Origin: Salipiger marinus
GTDB taxonomy: Bacteria; Pseudomonadota; Alphaproteobacteria; Rhodobacterales; Rhodobacteraceae
DNA length: 64,000 nt
Assembly: GCF_900100085.1 (NCBI RefSeq)
Contig: NZ_FNEJ01000004.1
Coordinates: forward strand, 226,798-290,797
Reading direction: 5' to 3'
Shown: positions 1-8,274 of the stretch, piece by piece
Numbering within the stretch: the first letter of the stretch is position 1
Layout of the letters: each line of letters starts with the position of its first letter
Program-made: the position numbers and the translations under genes
Notes under the pieces: generated by a model
What the model was told of the DNA's origin: nothing
Seen by the model: the letters and a program-made list of their open reading frames with translations, nothing else
Database searches by the model: none

Positions 1-1143
1 GCAGCCGAAGGTGCGCGCGGCATTGGTCGAGGACAGCGCCACGAACTGCTCCGCCGTGATGCGGCCCTTGACCACGCCTTCGGAAAACAGCCACGGCAGG
101 CGCGCGGCGATGCCGGGCATGCCATTGGCGATCTTGGGATAAGGCGCATCAGCACCGTTCAGGAACTTGCCCGTCTCGTCAAAGCGATAGGGCGCGTGAT
201 CCGAAGACACGCTTTCAAACGTGCCCTGCGCGATATGATGCCAGAGTGCCGCCTGCGTGTCGGCGCCGCGCAGCGGCGGGGAGCAGATGAACTTCGCGCC
301 CTCCATGCCGGGGCGGTCCAGATCGTCACGGGTGAGCGCCAGATATTGCGGGCAGGTTTCGGCAAAAAGCCGGGCGCCGTTGAACTTTTCCTGCCGCACG
401 ATCTCGGCGCCGCGCGCGGTGGACACATGCACGATGAACAGCGGCGCATCCACCAGCTTGGCCAGCTGGATGGCGCGGTGGATCGCCTCTTCCTCGGCCA
501 GTTCGGGGCGGGAAATGGCGTGATACTTTGGCGCGGTCAGCCCGCGCGCCGCCAGCTGCCGGTTCATCCATTTGACCATGTCGTTGTTTTCGGCATGGAC
601 CATAGTGATGGCGCCATGGGTCCGCGCCACGGTCAGAATGTCGAGCATGCCGGCATCGCCGAGATTCATCAGATCATAGGTCATGAAGACCTTGAAGCTG
701 GTGATGCCCCGGGCAAAGGCGCGCGGCAGCTGATCCTGCAGCACCTCCGGCGTCGGGTCGGAGATGATGAGGTGATAGCTGTAATCGATGACCGACCGCG
801 CGCCGCGCGCGTCATAGGTGGCGATGACCTCATCCACCGACTGGCCGCGATGCTGCGCGGCAAAGGGGATGAAGCTGGAATTGCCGCCAAAGGCCGCCGA
901 AATGGACCCCGACAGGTAGTCATCCGCCGACATCACGCCCGCCGAGCTTTCCTGTGCGATATGGGCATGCGCCTCGATCCCGCCGGGCAGCACCAGCCGC
1001 CCGCCCGCGTCGATGCGGCGCGCGCCGCCCTCGATCCGTTCGGCCACGGCGGCGATGCGGCCCTGCGCGATGCCGACATCGCCTTGAAACTGCCCCTCCG
1101 CGGTGACGACGGTGCCGCCATGAATGACTGTATCAAATGTCAT
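1..1143 (-). CDS. Hydantoinase/dihydropyrimidinase-type cyclic amidohydrolase (3' end outside window)
   Basis: The 381 codons visible here are the N-terminal part of an enzyme that is usually about 450-480 residues long; the C-terminus lies beyond base 1. It belongs to the amidohydrolase superfamily and would open hydantoin or dihydropyrimidine rings to N-carbamoyl amino acids in the cytoplasm. The binuclear metal set is visible in order: an HxH pair in LPGGIEAHAHIAQ near residue 60, the carboxylatable lysine in SFKVFMTY, then HAEN, HVSTARG and SDHAPY. The start codon overlaps the stop of the upstream carbamoylase gene (ATGA), which fits a coupled two-step pathway from hydantoin to carbamoyl amino acid to amino acid. 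The exact substrate (D-hydantoins or dihydropyrimidines) cannot be fixed from the sequence, but the D-type carbamoylase next door favours D-5-substituted hydantoins. Confidence 0.88.
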   Translation of the reverse strand, partial: MTFDTVIHGGTVVTAEGQFQGDVGIAQGRIAAVAERIEGGARRIDAGGRLVLPGGIEAHAHIAQESSAGVMSADDYLSGSISAAFGGNSSFIPFAAQHRGQSVDEVIATYDARGARSVIDYSYHLIISDPTPEVLQDQLPRAFARGITSFKVFMTYDLMNLGDAGMLDILTVARTHGAITMVHAENNDMVKWMNRQLAARGLTAPKYHAISRPELAEEEAIHRAIQLAKLVDAPLFIVHVSTARGAEIVRQEKFNGARLFAETCPQYLALTRDDLDRPGMEGAKFICSPPLRGADTQAALWHHIAQGTFESVSSDHAPYRFDETGKFLNGADAPYPKIANGMPGIAARLPWLFSEGVVKGRITAEQFVALSSTNAARTFGC

Positions 1144-2069
1144 TGCTGCGGCTCCTTGACCCCGGTCTGGCTGGCGATCAGGCCATAATGCTCGATCCGG
1201 CGGTGCGCTGCAAAGTTGAACACGGTCGATTTGCCAAAGGCGCATTTGTCGAAATCCGCCTCGGCCACGATCAGCTCGTCACCCTCGCCGGTGGCGCGGG
1301 CCAGCACGAAGCCGTCCGGATCCACGATGATCGAGCCGCCGATCATGTGATTGCCGTCTTCCATCCCGCATTTGGCGACAGCGATGGCATAGGTGGAGTT
1401 CTGGTAGGCCCCGGCGCAGACCGACAGTTCATGATGATACAGCCGCTTTTCCAGCCCTTCGGTCTTGGACAGGTTGTTCTGCGACGGCGTGTTGTAGCCG
1501 ATGGAGACCAGTTCGACCCCCTGCAGCCCCATGACCCGCCAGCTTTCCGGCCAGCGCCGGTCGTTGCAGATCGCCATGCCCATCAGCACGTCCTGACTGC
1601 GCGCGACGTTGAACCCGGTATCGCCGGGCAGGAAATAGCGCTTTTCCAGATGCTGGTGGGTGCGTTCGGGTTCATACTCGGCATGGCCGGGCAGATGGGT
1701 CTTGCGGTAGGTCAGCACGATCTCGCCTTCGGGCGAGACAATGACCGAAGTGTTGAAATGCTGCCCCTCGGGGGTCAGTTCGCAATAGCCGAAGGTGAAG
1801 CCCATGCCATAGTCCCGCGCCCGGTCGAACAGCGGCTGCACGGCGGCATTGGGCATCTCCGTCTCGAACCAATGGTCGAATTCGGCGCGGTCCTCCACAT
1901 AGAAGCGCGGAAAGAAGGTGGTCAGCGTCATCTCGGGATAGGCCAGAAACTTGACACCCTGCGCATGGGCCGCGTCCATCAGCGCGATCATCCGCGCCAC
2001 CACCGCCTCGCGGCTTTCCGCTTTCTGGATGCCGCCGATCTGCGCGGCTGCGATCATCATTTTTCTCAT
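1140..2069 (-). CDS. N-carbamoyl-D-amino acid hydrolase (nitrilase superfamily)
   Basis: This 309-residue protein hydrolyses N-carbamoyl-D-amino acids to the free amino acid, CO2 and ammonia. The nitrilase catalytic triad is complete: Glu46 in YPEM, Lys123 in YRKTHLPGH, and Cys168 in ICNDRRWPESWRV. The flanking motifs LTTFFPR, FNTS, HLEKRYFLPGD, GYNTP and the C-terminal HRRIEHYGLI match my memory of the Agrobacterium D-carbamoylase almost along its full length, and the length agrees with that family (about 304). It sits between an ABC permease gene (16 bp upstream) and the hydantoinase gene, whose start it overlaps by 4 bp. The two enzymes therefore probably act in sequence on an imported hydantoin or carbamoyl compound. 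The family is clear; the natural substrate is inferred. Confidence 0.92.
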   Translation of the reverse strand: MRKMMIAAAQIGGIQKAESREAVVARMIALMDAAHAQGVKFLAYPEMTLTTFFPRFYVEDRAEFDHWFETEMPNAAVQPLFDRARDYGMGFTFGYCELTPEGQHFNTSVIVSPEGEIVLTYRKTHLPGHAEYEPERTHQHLEKRYFLPGDTGFNVARSQDVLMGMAICNDRRWPESWRVMGLQGVELVSIGYNTPSQNNLSKTEGLEKRLYHHELSVCAGAYQNSTYAIAVAKCGMEDGNHMIGGSIIVDPDGFVLARATGEGDELIVAEADFDKCAFGKSTVFNFAAHRRIEHYGLIASQTGVKEPQQ

Positions 2070-2085
2070 GGTAGGTCCTTTCGGG

Positions 2086-2745
2086 TCAGGTCACGGCAAG
2101 GCCGCGCTGGTAGCGCGAGATCACGCGGACCAGCGGCCAGAGCACAATCAGATACATGCCCGCCGCAAGCACCAGCGGCGAGGCGTTATAGGTCACAGAC
2201 CGCGCCATGTTGGCGGAATAAAGCAGCTCCGACAGCGACACGACCGAGGTCAGCTTCACCACCTCCACCGTGTTGGACAGAAGGTCGGGCAGCACGTTGC
2301 GCACCGCCTGCGGCAGCACGACAAAGCCCATGGTCTGCGCGGGCGACAGGCCGGTGGCGCGCGCGGCCTCGGTCTGGCCCTTGGGCACGGCATTGATGCC
2401 CGCGCGGAACACTTCGGCGAAATAGGCGGAGTTGTTGAGGAAAAACGCGATCACCACCGCCATGAAGGGCGTGAGCCGGAGCCCCGCGAAGGGCAGGCCG
2501 GAATAGACGAAGACCAGCAGCACCAGCGGCGGCAGCGCGCGGAAGAGGTCGATGAAGACCACCGCGCTCCAGTGCAGAGCCGCGTTGCGCGACAGGGCGG
2601 CCAGCGCCAGCGCCAGCCCCCCCGCCAGCCCGGCCACGATCACCACCGCGCAGAGCTGCAGCGTGGTCACCGCCCCCTTGAGCAGCAGGGGCAGCGCCTG
2701 CGCCATGATGTCGAGGTTGAAGAAGGTGTAGATGAAAGTGTCCAT
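2086..2745 (-). CDS. ABC transporter permease, polar amino acid type
   Basis: This 219-residue inner-membrane permease belongs to the HisMQ/GlnP group. The N-terminus (MDTFIYTFFNLDIMAQALPLLLKG) is the usual first segment, followed by about five hydrophobic stretches. The EAA signature that contacts the ATPase is visible as EAARATGLSPAQTMGFVVLPQA in the C-terminal half. The start at 2745 was chosen because it gives the normal family length and lies 8 bp after the stop of the preceding permease frame. It is the second permease of the hydantoin/carbamoyl operon and would pair with the frameshifted permease upstream. If that partner is truly broken, this protein could only work as a homodimer. 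Confidence 0.87.
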   Translation of the reverse strand: MDTFIYTFFNLDIMAQALPLLLKGAVTTLQLCAVVIVAGLAGGLALALAALSRNAALHWSAVVFIDLFRALPPLVLLVFVYSGLPFAGLRLTPFMAVVIAFFLNNSAYFAEVFRAGINAVPKGQTEAARATGLSPAQTMGFVVLPQAVRNVLPDLLSNTVEVVKLTSVVSLSELLYSANMARSVTYNASPLVLAAGMYLIVLWPLVRVISRYQRGLAVT

Positions 2746-2753
2746 GCCGCCTC

Positions 2754-3424
2754 TCAGGTCGCGTAGTGGTAGCGCCGCTCGATCCGGTGCGAGGCGATGA
2801 CGGCGGGGATGAAAAGGACCAGATAGGCGATGGCGGCCATGGTCAGCGGCGTGGCGGATCCGGAAAAGCTTTGCGCCGAGGAAGAGACCGACAGGATCTC
2901 CTTGACCCCGATCACCGAGCCCAGGGCGGTGAGCTTCGTGGTGGCCAGCACCCGGTTGACCAGCGGCGGGATGCCCCGGCGCGCGGCCTGCGGAAAGGTG
3001 ATGAAGACCAGCGTCTGCGCCTTGGACAGGCCCGTGGCGCGCCCCGCCTCCCACTGGCCGGCGGGAATGGCGGTCAGGCCACCCCAGAAAATCTCCTCGG
3101 CAAAGGCGGTCAGAACGGCGGACAGCACGAGATAGAGCACCATCCAGCCCGACAGGTTCAGCCCCGCGAGGGCATGCCGAAGAACAGGATCAGGATCAGC
3201 ACCAGCGGCGGCAGCGCCCGCATGACATCGGCAAAGACGATGATGAGGAAGTTGACGGGGCGGATCCCCGCCACCCGCAGGCAGGCCAGCGCCGCACCGC
3301 AGAGGATGCCGGTGACGATGGTGGCCACGGCAAGGCCCAGCGTGACCCCCATCGCCGCGATCAGGTCGGGCAGGTAATTGGCGATGACCTGTCCGTTGAA
3401 GAAGGTGTCAAGAAACCGCATCAT
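2754..3424 (-). pseudogene. ABC permease, polar amino acid type, interrupted by a -1 frameshift
   Basis: Two frames together make one ordinary permease of about 220 residues. The first part (3424 down to 3158) reads [21 protein letters not shown] through ALPPLVLILILFFGMP and then stops at once in SRG. The second part resumes one frame over with AGLNLSGWMVLYLVL and carries the EAA loop (EAGRATGLSKAQTLVFITFP) to the stop at 2754. The expected join is FFGMP-F-AGLNLSGW, so one base seems to be missing near 3164-3170. The start overlaps the ATPase stop (ATGA). Flanking genes are open, so this is either a recent inactivating deletion or a sequencing error. The region inside the second frame has its own Met codons but no obvious ribosome binding site. 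Confidence 0.82.
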
Positions 3425-4179
3425 TCCGCCTCTGCCGGGTGAGAGACGCGGGACAGGAAGGCGCGCAGCCGTTCGGATTTCGGCGCGCCGAAAATCTGTT
3501 CGGGCGGGCCTTCCTCGACCACCACACCGCCATCCATGAACACGACGCGGTCGGCGGCTTCGCGGGCGAAGTCCATCTCGTGGCTGACCACCAGCATGGT
3601 CATGCCCTTGCGGCGCAGATCCTTCATCACCTTGAGCACCGAGCCCACCAGTTCCGGATCAAGCGCCGAGGTCGGCTCGTCAAACAGCATCACCCGGGGG
3701 TCGAGCGCCAGCGCCCGGGCGATGGCCACGCGCTGCTGCTGGCCACCCGACAGTTCGGCGGGCATCGCTTCGGCCTTGTGGCGCAGCCCGACCTGATCGA
3801 GCATGTCGAGCGCGCGCGCCTCCGCCTCGGGCTTGGGCCGTTTCAGCGCGCGCACCTGTGCCAGCATCACGTTTTTCAGCACCGACATGTGCGGGTAAAG
3901 ATGGAAGCCCTGAAACACCATGCCGACCTTCAGCCGCATCCGGTCCAGATCGCGGCGCGGAATGTCGGTGATGCGCGCGCCTTCGATCATGATGGCGCCG
4001 CTGGTGGGCTCTTCCAGCCGGTTGCAGCAGCGCAGCATGGTGGATTTGCCCGAGCCCGAGGGGCCGATGACGAAGACAAGCTCGCCCTCGCGCACCTTCA
4101 GGTCGATGTTCTTCAGCACCTCGGTCTGGCCGAAACTTTTTCCGAGGGCGCCGCCATGGTGCCATCGGTCTTGAGGCAT
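3421..4179 (-). CDS. ABC transporter ATPase, polar amino acid type, abnormal N-terminus
   Basis: This cytoplasmic ATPase of 252 residues would energise the adjacent permeases. Walker A (GPSGSGKST) is near residues 39-47, the Q-loop is in [11 protein letters not shown], the signature is LSGGQQQR, Walker B is [13 protein letters not shown], and the H-loop is VVSHEMDFA. The N-terminus is odd. Family members start with a short beta strand before KSFG, but here the residues before KSFGQTEVL ([13 protein letters not shown]) are an out-of-frame reading of the 3' end of the binding-protein gene, which overlaps by 67 bp. The nucleotide-binding core, including the aromatic A-loop position in KSFG, is intact. 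This looks like a deletion that removed the end of one gene and the start of the next. Confidence 0.85.
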   Translation of the reverse strand: MPQDRWHHGGALGKSFGQTEVLKNIDLKVREGELVFVIGPSGSGKSTMLRCCNRLEEPTSGAIMIEGARITDIPRRDLDRMRLKVGMVFQGFHLYPHMSVLKNVMLAQVRALKRPKPEAEARALDMLDQVGLRHKAEAMPAELSGGQQQRVAIARALALDPRVMLFDEPTSALDPELVGSVLKVMKDLRRKGMTMLVVSHEMDFAREAADRVVFMDGGVVVEEGPPEQIFGAPKSERLRAFLSRVSHPAEAE

Positions 4180-4880
4180 TCCAGCACGCTGTCGATCAGG
4201 TCGCGCGTGGCCACGTCATCCTTGCGGAAGGGCAGGCCCCAGACCAGACCGGTGGCATATTCGTAGGAGAGCGCGATCTGCGGGTTCTTCTGCACGGCCC
4301 ATGCCGACACGGTCGCGCCCGCCATGTTGGCATCCGCCCGGCCCGAGGTCATGGCCTGAATGGCATCGGTGTTGGTGCCGAAGGCGACCACGGTCCAGCC
4401 CATCTCGGCGGCGCGTTCGGTCAGGAAGCTTTCATAGACCGAGCCCTTGTTGACGGCGATGGTCAGGCCCTTGAAATCCTCGAGGCTGTCGAAGCCTTCG
4501 GCCTCGGATCCCTTGGGCACGGTGAAGCGGAAGTTGGTGTCCATGAAGCCTTCGGTGAAGAGCAGGTTCTGCGCGCGCTCTTCGGTCACCGTGGTGGGGG
4601 CGACGAGAAAGTCATAGGTGCCCGCCTGCAGCGCCGGGATCAGGCCGGAAAACTGCGCGGCGGTCACTTCCATGGGCACGCCGAGCTTTTCGCCGATGGC
4701 GGCGGCCAGATCGACGTTGAAGCCTTCGACACCGCCGGACATGGTGGGCATGGCATGGGGGGCGAAGGTGCCGTCAAGCGCGGTGCGATAGCCTTCGGGC
4801 TTGATCTGCGCGAGTTCGGCGGCGGCGGCACCGGTCAGCGCGAGGCTGGCGGCGGAGGCGAGGAGGAGGGATTTCAGCAT
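4113..4880 (-). CDS. Family 3 periplasmic solute-binding protein, C-terminus replaced
   Basis: This 255-residue secreted protein has a clear signal peptide ([21 protein letters not shown]) and the amino-acid-binding family 3 fold: [35 protein letters not shown] and [16 protein letters not shown]. It would capture the solute for the transporter encoded downstream. The end is abnormal: after the conserved [12 protein letters not shown] the frame runs into [11 protein letters not shown], which is the ATPase sequence read in another frame. Homologues normally continue with about 15-25 residues of the last helix (of the LYEKWFG type) and then an intergenic gap. I infer a deletion at about 4138-4150. 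The protein may still fold, but its C-terminal helix is missing. Confidence 0.85.
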   Translation of the reverse strand: MLKSLLLASAASLALTGAAAAELAQIKPEGYRTALDGTFAPHAMPTMSGGVEGFNVDLAAAIGEKLGVPMEVTAAQFSGLIPALQAGTYDFLVAPTTVTEERAQNLLFTEGFMDTNFRFTVPKGSEAEGFDSLEDFKGLTIAVNKGSVYESFLTERAAEMGWTVVAFGTNTDAIQAMTSGRADANMAGATVSAWAVQKNPQIALSYEYATGLVWGLPFRKDDVATRDLIDSVLECLKTDGTMAAPSEKVSARPRC

Positions 4881-4981
4881 GGGAGGATCCTGTTGGTTGC
4901 GTCTGTCGGATCACGTTCTGAAGCGTGTCCTGCTTTTCAGAAGCCACCAGCGGCGCCACTTTTCCAGTATAGAACAGGATT

Positions 4982-5014
4982 ATTATAAAATTATCAATAT
5001 AAGCACAGATTATA
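4982..5014. promoter_or_regulatory. AT-rich divergent promoter island
   Basis: This short AT-rich stretch lies in the 350-bp gap between the divergent transporter operon (minus) and the VOC/DapA operon (plus). On the minus strand it holds two exact TATAAT hexamers (4982-4987 and 5009-5014), and TTATA/TATAA arms suggest a weak dyad. In such GC-rich DNA this is very likely the promoter region of the binding-protein operon, and possibly also of a plus-strand transcript. No well-spaced -35 element was found, so the exact start points are open. Confidence 0.5.
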
Positions 5015-5085
5015 GGACGGCCTCCGGCGCGGTGCCGCAGCTCTGCGGCGCTTTTCACCCATGCTGTTGATTTGTTTAACGGAAA

Positions 5086-5108
5086 CGGGGTCTGAAGCCC
5101 CGCTTTTT
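5086..5108 (+). terminator. Intrinsic terminator with no upstream gene on its strand (possible attenuator or sRNA end)
   Basis: A CGGGG stem, a 7-base loop (TCTGAAG), the matching CCCCG stem and a CTTTTT tract form a textbook Rho-independent terminator on the plus strand. There is no plus-strand gene upstream of it, and the first plus-strand gene starts 123 bp downstream. It must therefore end a short RNA that begins in the AT-rich island, either an independent small RNA or the attenuated leader of the VOC/DapA/SDR operon. Confidence 0.6.
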
Positions 5109-5230
5109 CTGACCTCCGTCACGGCTCTGCGGAGGGCCGAGGGCGGAGGGGCCGCTCTTTACCGCCGAAAGGCAGTGCGTAAGGAAAAGGCAGAACCGCC
5201 GCGATCTGCGGCCCTCATGAAGGATTCCCG

Positions 5231-5644
5231 ATGACTTCCCTGTTCCATCTTGCGCTGCACGTCACCGATCTGGACGAGACACGCGCCTTTTACGGCGAGG
5301 TGCTGGGCTGCACCGAGGGCCGGTCCACCGACACATGGGTCGATTTCGACTTTTTCGGGCATCAGCTGTCGTTTCATCTGGGCACGCCCTTTGCCACCAC
5401 GCGCAGCGGGCGCGTCGGCGATCACATGGTGATGATGCCGCATATGGGCGCGGTGCTGCCGCTGGCGGACTGGATGGCGCTGGCCGCCCGGCTGGAGGAA
5501 AAAGGCGTGGCCTTCGACATCCCGCCGGTGATCCGCTTCGAGGGCGAGCCCGGCGAGCAGCGCACGATGTTCTTCTTCGACCCTTCGGGCAATCCCATCG
5601 AGATCAAGGGTTTTGCCGATTTCGACGGACTTTTCGCCAAATGA
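5231..5644 (+). CDS. VOC-family (glyoxalase/dioxygenase fold) protein
   Basis: This 137-residue protein has the vicinal-oxygen-chelate fold. It opens with SLFHLALHVTDLDETRAFYGEVLGC and ends with the second half-motif MFFFDPSGNPIEIKGF. Likely metal ligands are the N-terminal His (LALHV), a central His (GHQLSFHLG or GDHMVMM) and the Glu of IEIKG. A Shine-Dalgarno-like GAAGGA lies just before the ATG. It starts a plus-strand operon with a DapA-family lyase (25 bp downstream) and an SDR, divergent from the hydantoinase operon. Small stand-alone VOC proteins of this type are mostly isomerases, lyases or dioxygenases on small carbon compounds; the substrate is unknown. Confidence 0.8.
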   Translation: MTSLFHLALHVTDLDETRAFYGEVLGCTEGRSTDTWVDFDFFGHQLSFHLGTPFATTRSGRVGDHMVMMPHMGAVLPLADWMALAARLEEKGVAFDIPPVIRFEGEPGEQRTMFFFDPSGNPIEIKGFADFDGLFAK

Positions 5645-5669
5645 CCCCCCATCCGCAAAGGAGAGACCC

Positions 5670-6596
5670 ATGGCCCTGCTGACGGAAGACGCGCGTGGCG
5701 TGTTCGTGATTTCGGTGACGCCCTTCCACCCCGATGGTTCGATCGATGTTGAGAGCCTCGACCGGGTGACCGACTTCTACATCGAAAAGGGCGCGACCGG
5801 CCTCACCATCCTTGGCATGATGGGCGAGGCGCCGAAGCTGACGCAGGCCGAATCCCGCGCCGTGGCGGAGCGGGTGATTGCGCGGGCCGGCGATCTGCCC
5901 GTGGTGGTGGGCGTGTCGGCGCCCGGGCTTGCCGCCATCACCGAACTGTCGGCGGCGGTCATGGACATGGGTGCTGCCGGGGTGATGATCGCCCCGCCCG
6001 GCGGGCTGCGCACCGATGCCCAGATCACCGGCTATTATGCCCAGGCCTGTGCCGCGGCAGGCGACGGCGTGCCGGTGGTGGTGCAGGATTTCCCGCTGGC
6101 TACCGGGGTCAGCATGGATGTGTCCGTGCTGAACCGCATCGTCGCCGATCTGCCGCAGGTGGTGATGCTGAAGCACGAGGACTGGCCGGGCCTGCCCAAG
6201 ATCACCGCCCTGCGCCGGGCCGAGGCGGCGGGACAGCGCCGCATCTCGATCCTTTGCGGCAATGGCGGCATCTTCCTGCCCGAGGAGATGGGCCGGGGCG
6301 CCGATGGCGCGATGACCGGCTTTGCCTTTCCGGAAATGCTGCGGCAGGTTGTGGATCTGTGCGCCGCGGGCGACATGGACCGCGCGCAGGACATCTTTGA
6401 CGCCTATCTGCCGCTGGTGCGCTATGAGCAGCAGCCGGGGGCGGGGCTGGCCGTGCGCAAATACGTGCTGGCCAAGCGCGGCGCCATCGCCTCGGCGGCG
6501 CTGCGCCATCCCGGCGCCCTGCCCGCGCCGGAAACCGTGGCGGAGGTGGAGCGCCTGCTGGCGCGGCTGGACACAAGACTGAAGGAGCTGGACTGA
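5670..6596 (+). CDS. Dihydrodipicolinate synthase (DapA/NAL) family lyase
   Basis: This 308-residue TIM-barrel protein belongs to the class I pyruvate-aldolase family (DapA, N-acetylneuraminate lyase, KDG and KDGDH enzymes). The glycine-rich substrate loop is LGMMGEAPKLT (GxxGE), and the Schiff-base lysine is in VVMLKHEDWPG near residue 170. AAAGGAGAG just upstream fixes the start at 5670. It is followed with a TGATG overlap by an SDR gene, and a VOC gene precedes it. The loop differs from true DapA (usually GTTGE), and this is a catabolic-looking operon, so I read it as an aldolase or dehydratase of a keto-acid rather than lysine biosynthesis. The substrate is not determined. Confidence 0.85.
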   Translation: MALLTEDARGVFVISVTPFHPDGSIDVESLDRVTDFYIEKGATGLTILGMMGEAPKLTQAESRAVAERVIARAGDLPVVVGVSAPGLAAITELSAAVMDMGAAGVMIAPPGGLRTDAQITGYYAQACAAAGDGVPVVVQDFPLATGVSMDVSVLNRIVADLPQVVMLKHEDWPGLPKITALRRAEAAGQRRISILCGNGGIFLPEEMGRGADGAMTGFAFPEMLRQVVDLCAAGDMDRAQDIFDAYLPLVRYEQQPGAGLAVRKYVLAKRGAIASAALRHPGALPAPETVAEVERLLARLDTRLKELD

Positions 6597-7345
6597 TGGA
6601 TTACGGACTGAGCGGCAAACGCGCGCTGGTGCTGGGCGGCAGCCGGGGGCTGGGCGCGGCCTGTGCCGCACTTCTGGCCGCCGAAGGGGTGGAGGTGCTG
6701 GCCGCCTCGCGCTCGGGCAGCGCCTCTGGCGCGGGCATCACCGGCGTGGCGCTGGATCTGGCCGATGAGGCGGCGGTGTCGGACATGGCCGCGCGGCTGG
6801 CGGACGCGCCGGTGGACATCCTGATCAACAACTGCGGCGGCCCCAAGGCGGGGCCTGCGCGCGGGCAGTCGCCGCAGGCATGGCGTGCGGCCTTCGACGC
6901 CATGGCCACCCCGGTGTTCCGGCTGACCGATGCCGCCCTGCCGGGCATGGAAGCGGCGGGCTGGGGCCGCATCGTGACCATCGGATCCTCGGGGATCGAG
7001 GTGCCGATCCCGGCGCTGGCGCTGTCCAACGGCGTGCGCGGCGCCATGGCGGGCTGGTCCAAGACGCTGGCGGCAGAGGTCGCGGCGCGCGGCATCACCG
7101 TCAACATGGTGCTGCCCGGGCGCATCGCCACCGACCGTCTGGCCGAGCTTGACGGCATCAAGGCCGAGAAATCCGGCCAGTCGGTGGAGGAGGTGCAGGC
7201 CGCCTCGCGCGCGACCATCCCCGCCGGGCGGTATGGCCGCCCCGAGGAGTTCGCGGCAGCTGTGGCCTTCCTGTGTTCGGTGCAGGCGGGCTACATCACC
7301 GGATCGATGATCCGCGTCGATGGCGGCATGATCCGCAGCCTCTGA
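6596..7345 (+). CDS. SDR-fold oxidoreductase lacking the usual YxxxK pair
   Basis: This 249-residue protein has a classical SDR Rossmann start (KRALVLGGSRGLGAACA), a NNCGG in place of NNAG, and the C-terminal FLCSVQAGYITGSMIRVDGGM. The catalytic serine is in IVTIGSSGIEVPIP. Where a YxxxK motif is expected the sequence reads LALSNGVRGAMAGWSK, so the Tyr-Lys pair has become Asn/Arg or Ser/Arg. I recall a divergent SDR subgroup with PxPxLxLSNxxR, so this is probably a family trait and not a mutation, but the chemistry must differ from standard SDRs. It overlaps the DapA-like gene by TGATG and ends the operon before a terminator. Confidence 0.82.
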   Translation: MDYGLSGKRALVLGGSRGLGAACAALLAAEGVEVLAASRSGSASGAGITGVALDLADEAAVSDMAARLADAPVDILINNCGGPKAGPARGQSPQAWRAAFDAMATPVFRLTDAALPGMEAAGWGRIVTIGSSGIEVPIPALALSNGVRGAMAGWSKTLAAEVAARGITVNMVLPGRIATDRLAELDGIKAEKSGQSVEEVQAASRATIPAGRYGRPEEFAAAVAFLCSVQAGYITGSMIRVDGGMIRSL

Positions 7346-7351
7346 ACCTTG

Positions 7352-7377
7352 ACCGGGGGAGCCTGTCTTCCCCGGTT
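7352..7377 (+). terminator. Hairpin terminator after the VOC/DapA/SDR operon
   Basis: ACCGGGG (7352-7358) pairs with CCCCGGT (7370-7376), extended by a G-T pair, 6 bp after the SDR stop codon. The hairpin is followed only by TTGTC, so termination strength is uncertain. Confidence 0.55.
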
Positions 7378-7485
7378 GTCCGGACTGGCGCGATTTTCCC
7401 GGAACAAACTGCCGCGCCCCCTGTTGCAGAGGCCATGAAGCGGACACCGGTCGACGGCCCGCCCCCAAGGAAAGGGATCAGGTTC

Positions 7486-7986
7486 ATGGCTCTGTTTTCC
7501 AAAGACATCAAGACGATGGAAGATCTTTACCTGCATATGCTGCAGGACATCTACTATGCCGAGATCCAGATCGAAAAAACCCTGCCCAAGATGATCGACA
7601 AGGCCTCCGAAGGGGCGCTGCGCGACGCCTTCCAGTCGCATCTGCAGGAAACCCGTGGCCATGTCGAACGGCTGGAACAGGTCTTTGACATGATCGGCGA
7701 AAAGGTGAAGGGCACCACCTGCCCCGCCATCGACGGCATCATCAAGGAAACCGAGGAAGTCTCGGGCGAGATCGCGGATCAGAACGTGCTCGACGCGGCG
7801 CTGGCCGCTGCGGCGCAGGCGGTGGAGCATTACGAGATCACCCGCTACGGCACCCTGATCGCATGGTCGCAGGAACTGGGCCGCGGCGACTGCGCCACGC
7901 TGCTGAAGCAGACGCTGAGCGAGGAACACGCGGCGGATGAAAAGCTGAGCGATCTGGCGGAAGCCCGGCTCAACAAGGCGGCCTGA
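7486..7986 (+). CDS. DUF892 (YciE/YciF) ferritin-like protein
   Basis: This 166-residue, mostly helical protein matches the YciE/YciF family of ferritin-like proteins linked to stress. The typical N-terminus is present (FSKDIKTMEDLYLHMLQDIYYAEIQIEKTLPKM), as are TRGHVERLEQVF and AAAQAVEHYEITRYGTLIAWSQELG. Likely di-metal ligands are the Glu of YAEIQIE, the EtxxH pair in LQETRGHVERLE, the Glu/His of AVEHYEITRYG and the final SEEHAADEK. The start at 7486 follows an AAGGAAAGGG ribosome binding site. It stands alone, about 290 bp before the PQQ dehydrogenase gene. General stress or metal storage is the family guess; no partner is visible. Confidence 0.88.
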   Translation: MALFSKDIKTMEDLYLHMLQDIYYAEIQIEKTLPKMIDKASEGALRDAFQSHLQETRGHVERLEQVFDMIGEKVKGTTCPAIDGIIKETEEVSGEIADQNVLDAALAAAAQAVEHYEITRYGTLIAWSQELGRGDCATLLKQTLSEEHAADEKLSDLAEARLNKAA

Positions 7987-8274
7987 CGCCGCCCGCGCAC
8001 CGCGCGGCAAGCCCCCGGTGCGCCCCGACTTCCCCGAAGGCTGCGGTCGACCTCAGCCGCAGCATTCGGGGGCAGCAGCGGTCTGCTCCGCTCTCCGGGC
8101 AGGCCGCCACGCGACCCGCCGTCGTGTTTCGCCGATGACACCCCTCAGCACGGCGGCGGCGCGGGACCGGCAGGACGGATCCGGCATGCGCCGGACGTCC
8201 GGACCGGTCCCGCATCCCCGATCCGGGGCGGCGCGCGTTCCGCCCGGTCCGACCCGCATGAAAGGAAAGATCAG

